Shown: piece by piece, positions 9,032-17,547 of the stretch
Numbering within the stretch: the stretch's first letter is position 1
Layout: every line of letters starts with the position of its first letter
Notes under the pieces: model-generated
The model's input: the letters and a program-made list of their open reading frames with translations, nothing else
Databases searched by the model: none
What the model was told of the DNA's origin: nothing
Position numbers and translations under genes: made by a program
Source of the DNA: Citromicrobium sp. UBA3494
Lineage (GTDB): Bacteria > Pseudomonadota > Alphaproteobacteria > Sphingomonadales > Sphingomonadaceae
Direction: 5' to 3'
Assembly (NCBI GenBank): GCA_002377695.1
Contig: DFQH01000002.1
Coordinates: 62,001 to 126,000, forward strand
DNA length: 64,000 nt

Positions 9032-9364
9032 ATGACGCGCACGCCCTCCCTCCTTCTGCTCGGCCTGGCCGCCATTGCCCTGCAGGGCTGCATTGCGAAG
9101 ACCGCGCTGGATATCGCCACTGCGCCGATCAAGGTCGGCAGCAAGGCGGTCGATCTGGCGACCACCAGCCAGAGCGAGGCGGACGAGAAGCGCGGGCGTG
9201 AACTGCGCAAGCGCGAGGAAAAGCTGGGCAAGCTCGAACGCCGCTATCGCGACCAGCGCGAAGATTGCGAAGACGGAAGCCGCAAGGCGTGCGAGAAGGC
9301 GCGCGAAACCTACCAAGAGATCGAGCGGCTTCGTCCGACGATACCCTACGCGCCCGACGACTGA
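9032..9364 (+). CDS. Small putative lipoprotein with charged helical region
   Basis: This 110-aa protein begins with a signal sequence ending in a lipobox-like IALQGC. It continues with a strongly charged, probably coiled-coil region from residue 52 to 100 (RELRKREEKLGKLERRYRDQ) containing two Cys in CEDGSRKACEKA that could form a disulfide. I do not recognise a named family. It lies 40 bp after the GIN gene and its 3' end overlaps tsaC by 19 bp, tail to tail. Confidence 0.75.
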   Translation: MTRTPSLLLLGLAAIALQGCIAKTALDIATAPIKVGSKAVDLATTSQSEADEKRGRELRKREEKLGKLERRYRDQREDCEDGSRKACEKARETYQEIERLRPTIPYAPDD

Positions 9365-10323
9365 TCGACAGGCGCGGCAGCACGCCGCAGCCGGTCGTTG
9401 ATCGCCTTGCCAACCCCTTCCCCGGGTACTTGCGCCACTGCGATGCGCGGCTTTTGCGACCCGGCGGCCTTGTGCAGACACGCATAGAGGTTCCGCGCTG
9501 CTTCGGCGAGATCGCCGCCAGCCGACAGGGTGACGTCACCCCGCGTTGCGCCGAAGCCGATCATGAACTCGTCCCTTTCGGGACGCGTGACGCCAAGGCG
9601 CAAAGGTTTGCCCGGAGCGTAATGGCTGGCGAGCTGACCTGGCGCCTCGAGCGTTCTGCCTTCCCCCGGAGCGGGCATATCCTTCCCGAAATGATGGCGA
9701 TGCAGCGCGTCGAGGTCGATCGGCCCCGCGCGCAGTTCTTCCCACGACCCGTCGTCGCGGATCGCCAGGATCGATGATTCGACCCCCGCCTCGGTCGGCC
9801 CGGCATCGAGCACCAGGTCTATCCGTCCGTCCAGCGACGCCAGCACATGGTCTGCCGATGTCGGGCTGATGAACCCGCTGCGGTTCGCGGAGGGTGCGGC
9901 CAGCGGAAAGTCCAACGCCGCCAGAAGCTGCTGCATCGCGGGATGCGCGGGGCAGCGCAGAGCAACCGTTGACAGGCCTGCCTTCACGGCTGGCGCCAAT
10001 CCTGCATTCGGCCTGGAGGGAAGCACCACGGTCAGCGGCCCCGGCCAAGCCGACTCGACGGCGGTCTGCGCGGCGCTCGACCAGCGGGCATATCGCGCCG
10101 CCTGCTCTTCGTCGCGGACGTGGACAATCAGCGGATTGAAGCTCGGCCGGCCCTTCGCCGCGAATATCCGCGCCACCGCTTCTTCCCTATCGGCGCGGGC
10201 CGCGAGGCCGTAGACCGTCTCGGTCGGCACGGCCACCAACCCGCCGGCGCGCAGGATCTCAGCTGCGCGGGCGATTCCCGCCGCATCGGCCAATACCTTT
10301 TCCGTAACGTATTTGCGGTCCAT
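9346..10323 (-). CDS. tsaC: L-threonylcarbamoyladenylate synthase (TsaC/Sua5 family)
   Basis: The protein makes threonylcarbamoyl-AMP from threonine, bicarbonate and ATP for the t6A37 modification of ANN-decoding tRNAs. The N-terminal YrdC domain is clear: GGLVAVPTETVYGLAARAD, KGRPSFNPLIVHV, and SANRSGFISPTSADHV. At 325 aa it is the long Sua5 form, with a C-terminal domain (HYAPGKPLRLGV onward) that short TsaC lacks. It is divergent from the acyl-CoA dehydrogenase gene 50 bp away. Confidence 0.92.
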   Translation of the reverse strand: MDRKYVTEKVLADAAGIARAAEILRAGGLVAVPTETVYGLAARADREEAVARIFAAKGRPSFNPLIVHVRDEEQAARYARWSSAAQTAVESAWPGPLTVVLPSRPNAGLAPAVKAGLSTVALRCPAHPAMQQLLAALDFPLAAPSANRSGFISPTSADHVLASLDGRIDLVLDAGPTEAGVESSILAIRDDGSWEELRAGPIDLDALHRHHFGKDMPAPGEGRTLEAPGQLASHYAPGKPLRLGVTRPERDEFMIGFGATRGDVTLSAGGDLAEAARNLYACLHKAAGSQKPRIAVAQVPGEGVGKAINDRLRRAAAPVDQSSGA

Positions 10324-10373
10324 CCCTGCGCGCTATATCCGGCAGTCAAGAAAACCAAGAGGACGCCCCCGCA

Positions 10374-12113
10374 ATGACCTACAAGCCCGCCACCCAGGAC
10401 CAGCTGCTCGCCATTCGCGCCAATGCCGGGATCGCCGAGCTGGCGCAGAGCGAGCGCTTTGCTGCAGCCGAGCCCGACCTGGTCGAGGCGATCGTCGAAG
10501 GCGTGGGCCAGTTCGCCGCGGGTGAATGGGCCCCGCTCAACCGCAAGGGCGACCTCGAAGGCGCGAAGCTGGAGAACGGAGTGGTGCGCCTGCCCGACGG
10601 GTTCGAGCAGGCCTACCAGGCCTATGTCGATCAGGGCTGGAACGCGATTGCGGGCATTACCGAGCATGGCGGGCAGGGCCTGCCCTTCACGCTTGCATGC
10701 AACGTGCTGGAGAATCTGGGCACGGCGAACATGGCGCTGAACCTGCTGCCCATGCTCTCGGTCGGGGCGATCGAGGCGCTGCAGGCACACGGGACGGCCG
10801 AGCAGCAGGCGCGCTACCTGCCCGATCTGATCAGCGGGGCATGGTCGGGCACGATGAACCTGACCGAGCCGCAGGCGGGCAGCGACGTGGGCGCACTGCG
10901 CACCACCGCCCACCTGATCGAGGATGGCGAGCACGCCGGGAAATACCGGATCAAGGGCCAGAAGATCTACATCACCTGGGGCGAGCACGACCTGGCGGAG
11001 AACATCATCCACCTGGTGCTGGCGCGCTTGCCGGACGCGCCCGAGGGGAGCCGCGGCATCTCGCTCTTCCTCGTGCCCAAGTATCACCTGAAGGACGACG
11101 GCACGCCCGGCGCGCGCAACGACGTCCGCTGTGTCAGCATCGAACACAAGCTGGGGATCAACGCTTCGCCCACCTGCGTCATGTCGTATGGCGACGACGA
11201 CGAGTGCATCGGCGAGCTCGTTGGTGCGGAGAACCGCGGGCTCGCAGCAATGTTCACGATGATGAACAACGCCCGGATCAATGTGGGCTCGCAGGGTGTC
11301 CAGATTGCCGAACGCGCGACGCAGCAGGCGGTGGCCTATGCGCTCGAGCGGGTGCAGTCGGCTCGTGCGGGCGCAGAGGACCGCACGCCGGTGGCCATCA
11401 TGGACCATCCGGACGTCCGGCGCATGCTGTTGCGCATGCGCTCGCTCACCGAAGCGATGCGCGGTCTGCTCTATTACACCGCCGGACAGGTCGACCGGGG
11501 CGATGTCGGCGATGCGAACGCGCGCGCCCGTGCCGAAGTGCTCGTCCCCATGCTGAAGGCCTGGGCGACCGATACGGGGATCGAGGTCGCCTCGCTGGGC
11601 ATCCAGGTGCACGGCGGCATGGGCTTCGTGGAGGAAACCGGCGCAGCCCAGCACTGGCGCGACAGCCGGATCGCTCCGATCTATGAAGGTACGAACGGCA
11701 TCCAGGCCGCCGATCTGGTCACGCGCAAGCTCGGGCTGGAAGACGGTGAGGCCCTGCAGAAGCTGTTTGCCGATATCGCCCGCGATGCGAGCGACGAAGC
11801 CCAGCTGAAGGCGCTGGCTGGCGAATGCGCCGCGATTGCCAAGTGGATGCGCGAGGATGCTTCGCTAGACGATCGGCTGGCGGGCAGTGTGCCCTTCACG
11901 ACAATGTGCGCCGTGGCGGTTGCCGGGTGGACGCTGGTGCAACAGCACCGCGCGATGGAGGACAGCAAGGACGCGAACCGCAAGCACGCCAAGCGCGTCA
12001 CGATGCGTTTCTTCCTCGATCATATCGTGCCCGAGGCGATGGGCCTCAAAGCCTCGGCCACGGCGGGCGCAAGCCTGCTCTACGAGATCGACGGCAGCGT
12101 GCTGGCGGCGTGA
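10374..12113 (+). CDS. Acyl-CoA dehydrogenase (large FadE/DmdC-like form)
   Basis: This 579-aa flavoprotein has the acyl-CoA dehydrogenase signatures MNLTEPQAGSDVGALRT, IKGQKIYITWGEHDLAENIIH and IHGGMGF-type QVHGGMGFVEETGAAQHWRD, with the catalytic-base region IAPIYEGTNGIQAADLV. It has the extra N- and C-terminal segments of the roughly 600-aa class that includes 3-methylmercaptopropionyl-CoA dehydrogenase DmdC. Substrate specificity cannot be read from sequence, and DmdC activity is not claimed. It stands alone, with no other beta-oxidation gene adjacent. Confidence 0.9.
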   Translation: MTYKPATQDQLLAIRANAGIAELAQSERFAAAEPDLVEAIVEGVGQFAAGEWAPLNRKGDLEGAKLENGVVRLPDGFEQAYQAYVDQGWNAIAGITEHGGQGLPFTLACNVLENLGTANMALNLLPMLSVGAIEALQAHGTAEQQARYLPDLISGAWSGTMNLTEPQAGSDVGALRTTAHLIEDGEHAGKYRIKGQKIYITWGEHDLAENIIHLVLARLPDAPEGSRGISLFLVPKYHLKDDGTPGARNDVRCVSIEHKLGINASPTCVMSYGDDDECIGELVGAENRGLAAMFTMMNNARINVGSQGVQIAERATQQAVAYALERVQSARAGAEDRTPVAIMDHPDVRRMLLRMRSLTEAMRGLLYYTAGQVDRGDVGDANARARAEVLVPMLKAWATDTGIEVASLGIQVHGGMGFVEETGAAQHWRDSRIAPIYEGTNGIQAADLVTRKLGLEDGEALQKLFADIARDASDEAQLKALAGECAAIAKWMREDASLDDRLAGSVPFTTMCAVAVAGWTLVQQHRAMEDSKDANRKHAKRVTMRFFLDHIVPEAMGLKASATAGASLLYEIDGSVLAA

Positions 12114-12125
12114 GGCCGCAGCCCG

Positions 12126-13589
12126 TCAGTTGCCCATCGGGTTGAATTCGCGGGCAAATTCGTCGGTGAAGGCTTCGCGGGGATCGCCCTTCAACTCGGT
12201 CTGCGGTTGCAGCCGGTCGCCCTCGATCCGTTCGAGCGCGGCGGCAGGCTCCGCTCCCGGCGCGATCACGTGCCAGATGATCCCGGCCGTGTCGTCGCTG
12301 ACCAGCAGACCGCCATCATCGGTGAATTCGACCCATGTCGGCCGTCCGCGCGTCTCGCCATCGCCGTTCAGGAAGCTGCCCAGCACGCTGACCGGCTTGC
12401 CGAGCGGATTGCCCCGCTCATCGAAGCGGATGAATACGACATCGTAGCCCGATGGCGGCTTGCGGTTCCAGGAACCGTGGCGGGCGACGAAGGCGCCACG
12501 AGCAAACTTGTCGCCCAAGCGATGGCCTTCCTCGGAGAAGACGAGGCCGAGTGCCGCGACATGCGGGCCTAGCGCATACTCGGGGTATCGCGCATATTCA
12601 GTGAGGAAGTTGGGCATCGGCGCGTCTACACGCCGGTCGCGCGTGTTCTTGTAGTAGAGCCACGGCCAGCCGTAATTCGCGCCGATCGGCACGTTGGTCA
12701 GGTAATCGGGTACCAGATCCCCGCCCAACATGTCGCGCTCGTTCACCGTGGTCCAGAGCTCGTCGGACAGCGGATTCCAGTCCAGCCCGTTGGGATTGCG
12801 CAGGCCGGTGGCGTAGGGGCGCTGCGAGCCGTCCTCCAGCGTGTATTCCCAGATCATGGCACGGCCGTCCTCGGCCTCCATGCCATTTTCGCCGATATTG
12901 CTCGCCGAACCCACGGCAACGTACAGCCGCTCTCCATCGGGCGAGAGAATGATGTTGCGCATCCAGTGATTGCCGCCACCGGGCAGGTCCATGAGCTTGC
13001 GCGGTTCGCCGTCCAGCTTCGGCGATCCCAGCTCGTAGTCGAAGGCCAGAAGCGCGTTGTGATTGGCGATGTACAGCGTGCCGTCGCGGTAGGCGATGCC
13101 GGACGGCGAATCGAGGCCATCCTCGCGTAGCACCCGTTTGATATCGGCATCGCCGTCGCCATCGGTGTCGCGCAACAGAACCAGCTTGTCGGGCGAAGGC
13201 GCACCCGCCCCCGCACGGCCCATCAATGTCTTCATGATGAAGCCCTCGATGCCTCCGACATCGCGCGGTGGGCTGTTGGTCAGCGTCACGAGGATATCGC
13301 CATTGGGCAGGCGGTACAGGATCCGCGGATGGTCCAGGCCTTCCGCAAAGCGCGTCACCTGCAGACCCTCGGCCGCTTCGGGCACCTCGCCTTCGGCCCA
13401 GCCGACGGGTTCCGCGACGTTGATCGTCGGAAACCATTCGCTTTCCGGTTCGACCAGCGTCGGGTCCGTGCCGGAAACCTGGTCCACGGTCAGTTCGGCG
13501 CGGCTCCCGCGCAGCAGCAGGGCGATGGCGATTGCGGCCAGCACGATGATGACGAGAAGCGCGATGCCGATATTGCGAAGAATCTTCAT
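12126..13589 (-). CDS. PQQ-dependent sugar dehydrogenase family protein (sorbosone dehydrogenase-like)
   Basis: The start at MKILRNIGIALLVIIVLAAI gives a 487-aa protein with an N-terminal membrane anchor, chosen over the upstream ATG because it puts the signal anchor at the N-terminus. The rest is a six-bladed propeller of the GDH/L-sorbosone dehydrogenase type: YRLPNGDILVTL, GIAYRDGTLYIANHNALLAF, GNHWMRNIILSPDGERLYVAVGS, YATGLRNPNGLDWNP. Such periplasmic enzymes oxidise sugars using PQQ; the cofactor and substrate here are inferred. It is divergent from the GAF-domain reductase gene. Confidence 0.88.
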   Translation of the reverse strand: MKILRNIGIALLVIIVLAAIAIALLLRGSRAELTVDQVSGTDPTLVEPESEWFPTINVAEPVGWAEGEVPEAAEGLQVTRFAEGLDHPRILYRLPNGDILVTLTNSPPRDVGGIEGFIMKTLMGRAGAGAPSPDKLVLLRDTDGDGDADIKRVLREDGLDSPSGIAYRDGTLYIANHNALLAFDYELGSPKLDGEPRKLMDLPGGGNHWMRNIILSPDGERLYVAVGSASNIGENGMEAEDGRAMIWEYTLEDGSQRPYATGLRNPNGLDWNPLSDELWTTVNERDMLGGDLVPDYLTNVPIGANYGWPWLYYKNTRDRRVDAPMPNFLTEYARYPEYALGPHVAALGLVFSEEGHRLGDKFARGAFVARHGSWNRKPPSGYDVVFIRFDERGNPLGKPVSVLGSFLNGDGETRGRPTWVEFTDDGGLLVSDDTAGIIWHVIAPGAEPAAALERIEGDRLQPQTELKGDPREAFTDEFAREFNPMGN

Positions 13590-13663
13590 GCACCCGAAAT
13601 AGGCCGCCACCACCCCCGCGGCAATCGCCAAACCGACACACCGCAATCAGGAGCTTACCGTCG

Positions 13664-14146
13664 ATGTTCGATTTCTCCCTCCCCGCCGACACTCCGGATG
13701 AGGAACGCTACCGCGAACTCGTCAATGCGGCGGACTCACTGACCGACGGCGAATCCGACGCTGTGGCGAACATGGCGAACCTGGCCGCACTGATCTGGAG
13801 CTTCGTGCCCGATCTGAACTGGGCCGGATTCTACCGGGTCATAGGGGACGAGCTGGTGCTGGGCCCCTTCGTTGGCCGGCCAGCCTGCATCCGCATCCCG
13901 TTTGGTCAGGGCGTATGCGGTACGGCGGCCGCCAGCGGGCAAACCCAGCGAATCGAGGACGTGCACGCCTTCCCCGGCCATATCGCGTGCGATGGCGCCA
14001 GCGCTTCCGAACTGGTGGTGCCCGTGAAGCGCCATGGGCAGGTGATCGCGGTGATCGACCTCGACAGTCCGCACAAGGCGCGCTTCCGCGAAAGCGATTC
14101 ACGAGGGATCGAGGCGCTCGCCGAACGGATCGCAGATCGGATCTGA
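13664..14146 (+). CDS. Free methionine-(R)-sulfoxide reductase (GAF domain)
   Basis: The 160-aa GAF-domain protein contains the three cysteines of the fRMsr family (E. coli YebR/MsrC): RPACIRIPFGQGVCGTAA and GHIACDGASASELVVPV. In the family the last cysteine is catalytic and the others resolve it. It reduces free Met-R-sulfoxide in the cytosol, an oxidative repair role. Its length matches the family. A bulged hairpin spans its stop codon (14128-14157). Confidence 0.9.
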   Translation: MFDFSLPADTPDEERYRELVNAADSLTDGESDAVANMANLAALIWSFVPDLNWAGFYRVIGDELVLGPFVGRPACIRIPFGQGVCGTAAASGQTQRIEDVHAFPGHIACDGASASELVVPVKRHGQVIAVIDLDSPHKARFRESDSRGIEALAERIADRI

Positions 14147-14212
14147 TCTGCGCGATCTGCCCCAGCGCGGGACAGGCAATTTCTGCGGTCAATCACGCAG
14201 GGATCGAATGCG

Positions 14213-14227
14213 GTAACCCTTTCTTAA
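14213..14227. promoter_or_regulatory. Near-consensus CtrA box (GTAA-N7-TTAA)
   Basis: GTAACCCTTTCTTAA matches TTAA-N7-TTAA at 7 of 8 positions and lies 52 bp upstream of the glycine-zipper gene start. The match is suggestive only. Confidence 0.3.
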
Positions 14228-14236
14228 GACTTTATG

Positions 14237-14258
14237 AGGGGCCGCATTCGAGGCCCCT
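14237..14258 (+). other. Hairpin in leader of the glycine-zipper gene
   Basis: AGGGGCC (14237-14243) and GGCCCCT (14252-14258) can pair around an 8-base loop, 21 bp before the start codon. No T tract follows, so it is more likely a 5' UTR structure than a terminator. Confidence 0.4.
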
Positions 14259-14278
14259 GCGAGAAAGGTGCGCCTGTC

Positions 14279-15109
14279 ATGCGATCGACCATCATTGCCG
14301 GCTCTCTTGCGCTTGCAGGCATCGCGGCGCCCGCCTCGGCGCAATATTACGCCGCGCCCGAGCAACAGGCCTATTCGGCGCCTCGGGCAGCCCCAATTGC
14401 ATATTACCGCAACCTGCCCGCGTTGCCCTCCGGCTATGATCGGAGCGACTGGATGCGCGACTGCCACGCCTATCTCGACGAGCGGCGGCGGAGAGGCCGC
14501 GATGGTGCGGTGATCGGCGGGTTGATTGGCGGCGCAGGCGGTGCGGTGCTCGGAAACGAATTGGCGGAGGACGGTTCGCGCCTGACCGGAACGCTGATCG
14601 GTGGCGGAATTGGCGGCATCGCAGGCGCCGTAATCGGTTCGCTGATCGCGCGTGGCGGCGATGACGATCGGCTCGACTGCGATGGCTGGCTGACCGAATA
14701 CCACCGGGTTTACTCGGATCAGGCCGACTACGGATACGGCTATGGCGACGGCGGTTATGGCGACGACTACGCTTATCGCGGAGGCGGGTATTACCGAGAC
14801 GATTATCGCTATGGCTACCGCTCGGCGCCCGTGCAGTATTACAACTATCGCCAGGGGAGCGGCTACGGGGCCGGTTACGGCTACGCGGCGGGTGGCGGTG
14901 GCGGCTACGTGACAACCCAGTCAGGTGGCGTCGTGGTCATCATCGAGGATCGCGGGGAACGCTATGTTCCTGTTATCCGGGAAGAAATCGTCGAAGAATA
15001 TTACGAGGTCCAAGAGCGGGAGGTCGTGCGCGAACGTGTGATCGAACGCGAGCGCACGGTGCCGCAGCCGCGACCGGACAAGCGGATCAAGTACGTCAAG
15101 CAGCGCTAG
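14279..15109 (+). CDS. Glycine-zipper, Gly/Tyr-rich secreted or envelope protein
   Basis: The ATG at MRSTIIAGSLALAGI follows gagaaaggtg and yields a 276-aa protein with a cleavable signal peptide ending ASAQ. A glycine-zipper 2TM region (GAVIGGLIGGAGGAVLGNEL and GTLIGGGIGGIAGAVIGSLI, about residues 75-125) precedes a low-complexity Gly/Tyr/Asp stretch (residues about 143-205). The C-terminus is highly charged (EEIVEEYYEVQEREVVRERV). The zipper suggests association with the outer membrane; function unknown. Confidence 0.8.
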   Translation: MRSTIIAGSLALAGIAAPASAQYYAAPEQQAYSAPRAAPIAYYRNLPALPSGYDRSDWMRDCHAYLDERRRRGRDGAVIGGLIGGAGGAVLGNELAEDGSRLTGTLIGGGIGGIAGAVIGSLIARGGDDDRLDCDGWLTEYHRVYSDQADYGYGYGDGGYGDDYAYRGGGYYRDDYRYGYRSAPVQYYNYRQGSGYGAGYGYAAGGGGGYVTTQSGGVVVIIEDRGERYVPVIREEIVEEYYEVQEREVVRERVIERERTVPQPRPDKRIKYVKQR

Positions 15110-15124
15110 GGCCGAAAGGCTGCA

Positions 15125-15142
15125 CGGGCGCCCAATCGCCCG
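15125..15142. terminator. Hairpin between converging glycine-zipper and parB genes
   Basis: CGGGCG (15125-15130) and CGCCCG (15137-15142) form a GC-rich stem in the 49-bp gap between two converging genes. There is no T run on either side, so it is only a possible transcription barrier. Confidence 0.3.
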
Positions 15143-15158
15143 CCCCGCACGTTAGCTG

Positions 15159-16139
15159 TCAGATCTCGCCGCCGGTGAGCCGCTGACAGAGCAGATCGAG
15201 CTGGTCGAGAGTCTTGTAGCGGATGGTGATAGCACCCGAGCGCGGGTCCGCATCCGGCTTGATCGAAAGCGACATGCCGAGGAATTCCTCGAGGTGACGC
15301 TCGACTGCCTCGATATCGGCATTCGTCTGTTGCGCTGCGCCGTTTCCTGCTGCGGAGGCGGGTTTCTTCCCTGCCGGCTTCGCACGGACCTTCTTTTCAA
15401 CCTCACGGACAGACAGGTTCTTGGACACCGCCTCTTGGGCTAGCTCCTCGGCCCGGTCGTGGCCGATCAGGGCGCGAGCGTGGCCCATGCTGAGTTTGCC
15501 AAGCTCGACCAGCTGAATCACCGGCTCCGGCAAGGCGAGCAGCCGCTGAAGGTTTGCAACATGGCTCCGCGATTTGTCGACCAGCTCGGCAATGTCCGCC
15601 TGGCTCATCTCCTCCTCTTCGGAGAGATGCTGGTAGGCGCGGGCTTCCTCGATGGGATTGAGATCTTCGCGCTGGATATTCTCGATCAGCGCAATGGCCA
15701 TCACCTCACGACGGTCGAGATCGCGGACGATTGCAGGAATTTCGTGCAGATTCGCGCGCTGCGCAGCGCGCCAGCGGCGTTCGCCAGCAACCAGCTGATA
15801 CCGCCCCTTGCGCTCGAGCGGGCGCACGATGATGGGCTGGATCACCCCGCGACGCGCGATGGATTTGGCGAGCTCTTCCAGCGCGTCTTCTTCGAAGATC
15901 TTGCGCGGCTGACCGGGCAGAGGTTCGATCCGGGCAACCGGAATCGAGGCGAGCCCGCTGGCCGTCGACGGGCCGGGCTCTTTCGCTCCGCCGGATCCCG
16001 TGCCCAGAGTGGTGCCACCTTCTGACGGCGCGATCGATTCCTCGCGCTGGGTCTCGCCCAGCAGGGCCCCCAACCCCCGTCCCAGCTTGCGCTTGCTGCG
16101 ATCGGGCGTTGCTTCGGCTGGCGCAGGCTTGGTGCTCAT
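15159..16139 (-). CDS. parB: Chromosome partitioning protein ParB
   Basis: This 326-aa centromere-binding CTPase has an N-terminal ParA-interaction peptide (RKLGRGLGALLGE, residues about 16-28), the CTP-binding ParB/Srx motif (LVAGERRWRAAQRANL, with ENIQREDLNPIEEARAY), a helix-turn-helix (SQADIAELVDKSRSHVANLQRL) and a C-terminal dimerisation domain. It binds parS, of which four copies lie in the next 3.4 kb. Its ATG overlaps the parA stop by 4 bp. Position next to mnmEG/rsmG is the standard chromosomal par locus. Confidence 0.97.
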   Translation of the reverse strand: MSTKPAPAEATPDRSKRKLGRGLGALLGETQREESIAPSEGGTTLGTGSGGAKEPGPSTASGLASIPVARIEPLPGQPRKIFEEDALEELAKSIARRGVIQPIIVRPLERKGRYQLVAGERRWRAAQRANLHEIPAIVRDLDRREVMAIALIENIQREDLNPIEEARAYQHLSEEEEMSQADIAELVDKSRSHVANLQRLLALPEPVIQLVELGKLSMGHARALIGHDRAEELAQEAVSKNLSVREVEKKVRAKPAGKKPASAAGNGAAQQTNADIEAVERHLEEFLGMSLSIKPDADPRSGAITIRYKTLDQLDLLCQRLTGGEI

Positions 16140-16912
16140 GCTGCTTTCCTTTCGGCGGGAAGGCGACCGAGCAATTCTCTCGCCAGCGACATGTAGGCGC
16201 GGCTTCCCGCACACGAATGATCGTAAATGAGGGCAGGCAGGCCATGGCTGGGCGCCTCCGACAGGCGGACGTTGCGCGGAATGACCGTATCGAACACCAG
16301 ACCGCCCAGACATTCGCGTACGTCTTCGGCCACCTGGTCGGTCAGCCGGTTGCGGCGATCGAACATGGTCAGCGTGACCCCGATAATCTTGAGCGAGGGA
16401 TTGATGCCCTGCTGAACGCGCTCCACCGTCTGCAAGAGCTGGCTGAGACCCTCGAGCGCAAAGAATTCGCATTGCAGAGGCACGAGAAGTGAGTCGGCAG
16501 CACTCAGGGCGTTGAGCGTCAGCAGGCCGAGCGAAGGCGGGCAGTCGATGAAGCAGACATCATATCCCTCCGCGTTGGCGAGTGCGTGCTTGAGGCGGTC
16601 CACCCGGTCGCTCTCACCCACCAGCTCGACCTCGGCACCGCTGAGGTCTTGCGTCGCCGGGATCACGTCGAGCTTCGGGATCCGCGTCGTCTGCGCGCAC
16701 TGGGCTGCGGTGGCCTCGTCCATCAGCATGTCATAGGCGGAATAGTCGCGGTCGTGACTGGGAATACCCAGACCCGTGGAGGCGTTGCCCTGCGGGTCCA
16801 TATCGACCAGCAAGGTGCGCCAGCCCGTCGCCGCGATGGCGGTTGCGATGTTGATTGCGGTGGTCGTCTTGCCGACCCCGCCCTTTTGATTGGCGATCGC
16901 AATGCAAATCAT
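16136..16912 (-). CDS. parA: Chromosome partitioning ATPase ParA
   Basis: The 258-aa ATPase has the deviant Walker A box NQKGGVGKTTTAIN at the N-terminus, Walker A' (LLVDMDPQGNASTGLG) and Walker B (VCFIDCPPSLGLLTLNAL). ParA binds DNA nonspecifically as an ATP dimer and is released by ParB, which moves the origin region. The gene overlaps both rsmG (4 bp) and parB (4 bp), so rsmG-parA-parB is one translationally coupled unit. Confidence 0.97.
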   Translation of the reverse strand: MICIAIANQKGGVGKTTTAINIATAIAATGWRTLLVDMDPQGNASTGLGIPSHDRDYSAYDMLMDEATAAQCAQTTRIPKLDVIPATQDLSGAEVELVGESDRVDRLKHALANAEGYDVCFIDCPPSLGLLTLNALSAADSLLVPLQCEFFALEGLSQLLQTVERVQQGINPSLKIIGVTLTMFDRRNRLTDQVAEDVRECLGGLVFDTVIPRNVRLSEAPSHGLPALIYDHSCAGSRAYMSLARELLGRLPAERKAA

Positions 16913-17547
16913 CTGCGGCTCCCGACTTTGGGTCGACCTGTGCCGACGAGGATGGCAGCATCCCGGCTCGTGACCGATTGTTTCACGTGAAACATGCTGC
17001 GCAGCGGAGAATCAAGCTCGTCCCTTTCCTGCGCTGCCGACCGCCCCTTGGGCAAGACCCATGTCGTGTCGGCAGTGGAAAAGCGGGCAGACAACCTGAG
17101 CAGTTCACCCAGGGGCGCGAAAGCACGTGCGCTTATCACCGACGCGTCGAAGCTGTCGATCGCCTGCAGGCGCGCACCCAGAACCCGGCAATTATTCAAG
17201 CCAAGGCTGTCGATAATGGATTCGAGCCACTCGACCCGTCGCTTGCGCGATTCGACGAGAAAATGCGGGAGCTCGGGCCGCATGATCGCGGTCACCACCC
17301 CCGGGAGACCGGCGCCGGTCCCCAAGTCCAGCCAGGGACCCGGTGTTTCACGTGGAACACAATCGAGCAACTGCGCGCTATCCGCGAAGTGGCGTTGCCA
17401 GAGGGTTTCGACCGTCGAGCGTGCGATCAGGTTCTGGTTCTTCGATTCAGCAAGCAGCGCCTGTCCGAAGCGCTCCATCTTGTCCAACGCCTCGGGCGAG
17501 CATCGTTGCGCAACATAGGCGCGTGCCGCATCTTCGCCCTTGATCAT
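16909..17547 (-). CDS. rsmG: 16S rRNA (guanine527-N7)-methyltransferase RsmG (GidB)
   Basis: The 212-aa SAM-dependent methyltransferase carries motif [15 protein letters not shown] (about residues 72-85), and [14 protein letters not shown] with VLPKG near the C-terminus. It methylates G527 of 16S rRNA. Two parS sites are embedded in the gene, one encoding VPRET (residues 64-68) and one encoding MFHVKQ (residues 185-190). It overlaps mnmG and parA by 4 bp each. Confidence 0.95.
   Translation of the reverse strand: MIKGEDAARAYVAQRCSPEALDKMERFGQALLAESKNQNLIARSTVETLWQRHFADSAQLLDCVPRETPGPWLDLGTGAGLPGVVTAIMRPELPHFLVESRKRRVEWLESIIDSLGLNNCRVLGARLQAIDSFDASVISARAFAPLGELLRLSARFSTADTTWVLPKGRSAAQERDELDSPLRSMFHVKQSVTSRDAAILVGTGRPKVGSRR
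16979..16994. other. parS: parS site 1
   Basis: TGTTTCACGTGAAACA is a perfect palindrome and an exact match to the broadly conserved ParB binding site. It is inside the 3' part of rsmG. Confidence 0.9.
17344..17359. other. parS: parS site 2
   Basis: TGTTTCACGTGGAACA matches the degenerate parS consensus TGTTNCACGTGNAACA and lies inside the 5' half of rsmG. Confidence 0.88.

Noticed and set aside
14128..14157. Bulged hairpin spanning the stop codon of the methionine sulfoxide reductase gene
   Set aside because: No T tract and a 2-nt bulge; not convincing as a terminator.
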